DNA from: Ramlibacter sp.
Lineage (GTDB): Bacteria > Pseudomonadota > Gammaproteobacteria > Burkholderiales > Burkholderiaceae_C
Length of the DNA: 41,738 nucleotides
Assembly (NCBI RefSeq): GCF_028291745.1
Contig: NZ_JAQGNQ010000092.1
Coordinates: 1-41,738, forward strand
Direction of reading: 5' to 3'
Part shown: positions 41,237 to 41,738 of the stretch, in pieces
Position numbering within the stretch: the first letter of the stretch is position 1
How the letters are laid out: each line of letters opens with the position of its first letter
Position numbers and translations under genes: made by a program
Notes under the pieces: generated by a model
Seen by the model: only the letters and a program-made list of their open reading frames with translations
Database searches by the model: none
Told to the model about the DNA's origin: nothing

Positions 41237-41738
41237 TCAGTCCCGCCGTGCTTCCCTCAGCTGCTGGCGGCGGAACTCGCCCTGCCGCTCCAGCATCCAG
41301 CCGGGATATTCCGGCGCCAGTTTGCTCACCGCATCGATCTGCTGCAGGTCTTGCGCGCTCAGTCGCACCTCGGTTGCCCGGATGTTGTCGGCCAGTTGGT
41401 CGGGCCGCTTGGCACCCACGATCACGCTGGTCACCTGCGGCTGGTGCAGCAGCCAGGCCAGCGCCACCTGCGCGACCGACACGCCCCGGGCCTGCGCGAT
41501 CGGGCGCATCGCGTCGACGCAGTCCCAGGCGCGGTCCTTGTCGACCGGCGGGAAGTCGAAGGCGGTGCGGCGGCTGCCGGCCTCGCCCTGCTGCTCGCGG
41601 CCGTACTTTCCGCTGAGCAGGCCGCCCGCCAGCGGACTCCAGACCATCAGCCCCAGGCCTTCGCTTTGCAGCATCGGGATCAGCTCGCGCTCCAGGTCGC
41701 GGCCCGCCACCGTGTAATACGCCTGCAGCGATTCGAAG
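41237..41738 (-). CDS. Aldo/keto reductase, C-terminal part (cut by window end)
   Basis: The last 166 codons of an aldo/keto reductase that begins beyond the window edge. Visible blocks are FESLQAYYTVAGRDLERELI, GLGLMVWSPLAGGLLSGKYG, VSVAQVALAWLLHQPQVTSV and IVGAKRPDQLADNI, which form the NADPH-binding C-terminal part of the TIM barrel in the YghZ/AKR-type group. It reduces aldehydes or ketones with NADPH; the substrate is unknown. The frame is open to the window end. Confidence 0.9.
   Translation of the reverse strand, partial: FESLQAYYTVAGRDLERELIPMLQSEGLGLMVWSPLAGGLLSGKYGREQQGEAGSRRTAFDFPPVDKDRAWDCVDAMRPIAQARGVSVAQVALAWLLHQPQVTSVIVGAKRPDQLADNIRATEVRLSAQDLQQIDAVSKLAPEYPGWMLERQGEFRRQQLREARRD

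Noticed and set aside
41026..41616. Plus-strand open frame near the right end
   Set aside because: It is antisense to the aldo/keto reductase and has a low-complexity Pro/Ala/Arg translation.

Overview
The window reads as a chromosome segment of a high-GC betaproteobacterium, most probably Burkholderiales close to Comamonadaceae (Ramlibacter/Variovorax-like). This is inferred from the Bug-type solute-binding protein, paired Hsp20 genes, ETF-ubiquinone oxidoreductase, scoAB and several conserved hypothetical proteins typical of that group. Most of it is compact, GC-rich housekeeping and accessory metabolism. Two patches look acquired.

Layout. Positions 1-5.2 kb: an HExxH membrane protein, a DUF3606 protein, a stress-type SDR, a DsbA/FrnE-like oxidoreductase, a stand-alone receiver, two Hsp20 chaperones and a TauE/SafE permease. 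5.4-10 kb: the glycine cleavage operon gcvT-gcvH-gcvP (minus strand). 10-15.6 kb: a Bug protein, ETF-QO, an SDR plus thioesterase pair, and a sugar dehydrogenase lipoprotein. 15.7-16.3 kb: an AhpD-like protein. 16.3-17.56 kb: a small integron-like patch with brnT-brnA, an attC-like 125-bp hairpin and a cassette-like gene with a possible HEPN motif. 18.2-22.2 kb: a carboxymuconolactone decarboxylase-like protein, a PAS-LuxR regulator divergent from scoA-scoB, and a CaiB/BaiF CoA-transferase. 22.3-34.3 kb: a small secreted protein, 3-methyladenine DNA glycosylase, an ABC exporter, a MASE1 hybrid histidine kinase with Hpt domain, two sugar-lactone/dehydrogenase beta-propellers, a GAF plus FUSC pair and small conserved proteins.

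34.47-39.93 kb is a lower-GC defence-type island ending at an intact tRNA-Gly(CCC). A tRNA-Gly pseudogene copy lies at its left edge. Inside are (i) a NACHT NTPase gene enclosed by near-identical 160-bp inverted repeats, each carrying the promoter region and 5' half of tRNA-Gly up to the anticodon loop, and (ii) a two-gene unit of a SLATT-like membrane protein and a reverse transcriptase (YVDD) enclosed by 25-bp inverted repeats. No integrase or transposase gene is visible. After the tRNA come a small membrane protein, a GAF protein and a truncated aldo/keto reductase.

Two families of extragenic palindromic repeats punctuate the core. One (core GATGACATCC) lies mostly in gaps between co-directional genes, including inside the gcv and sco operons. 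The other (core GTAGGGTGGG) lies in the gaps of four convergent gene pairs. No database search was run; all family names come from motif recognition by eye.
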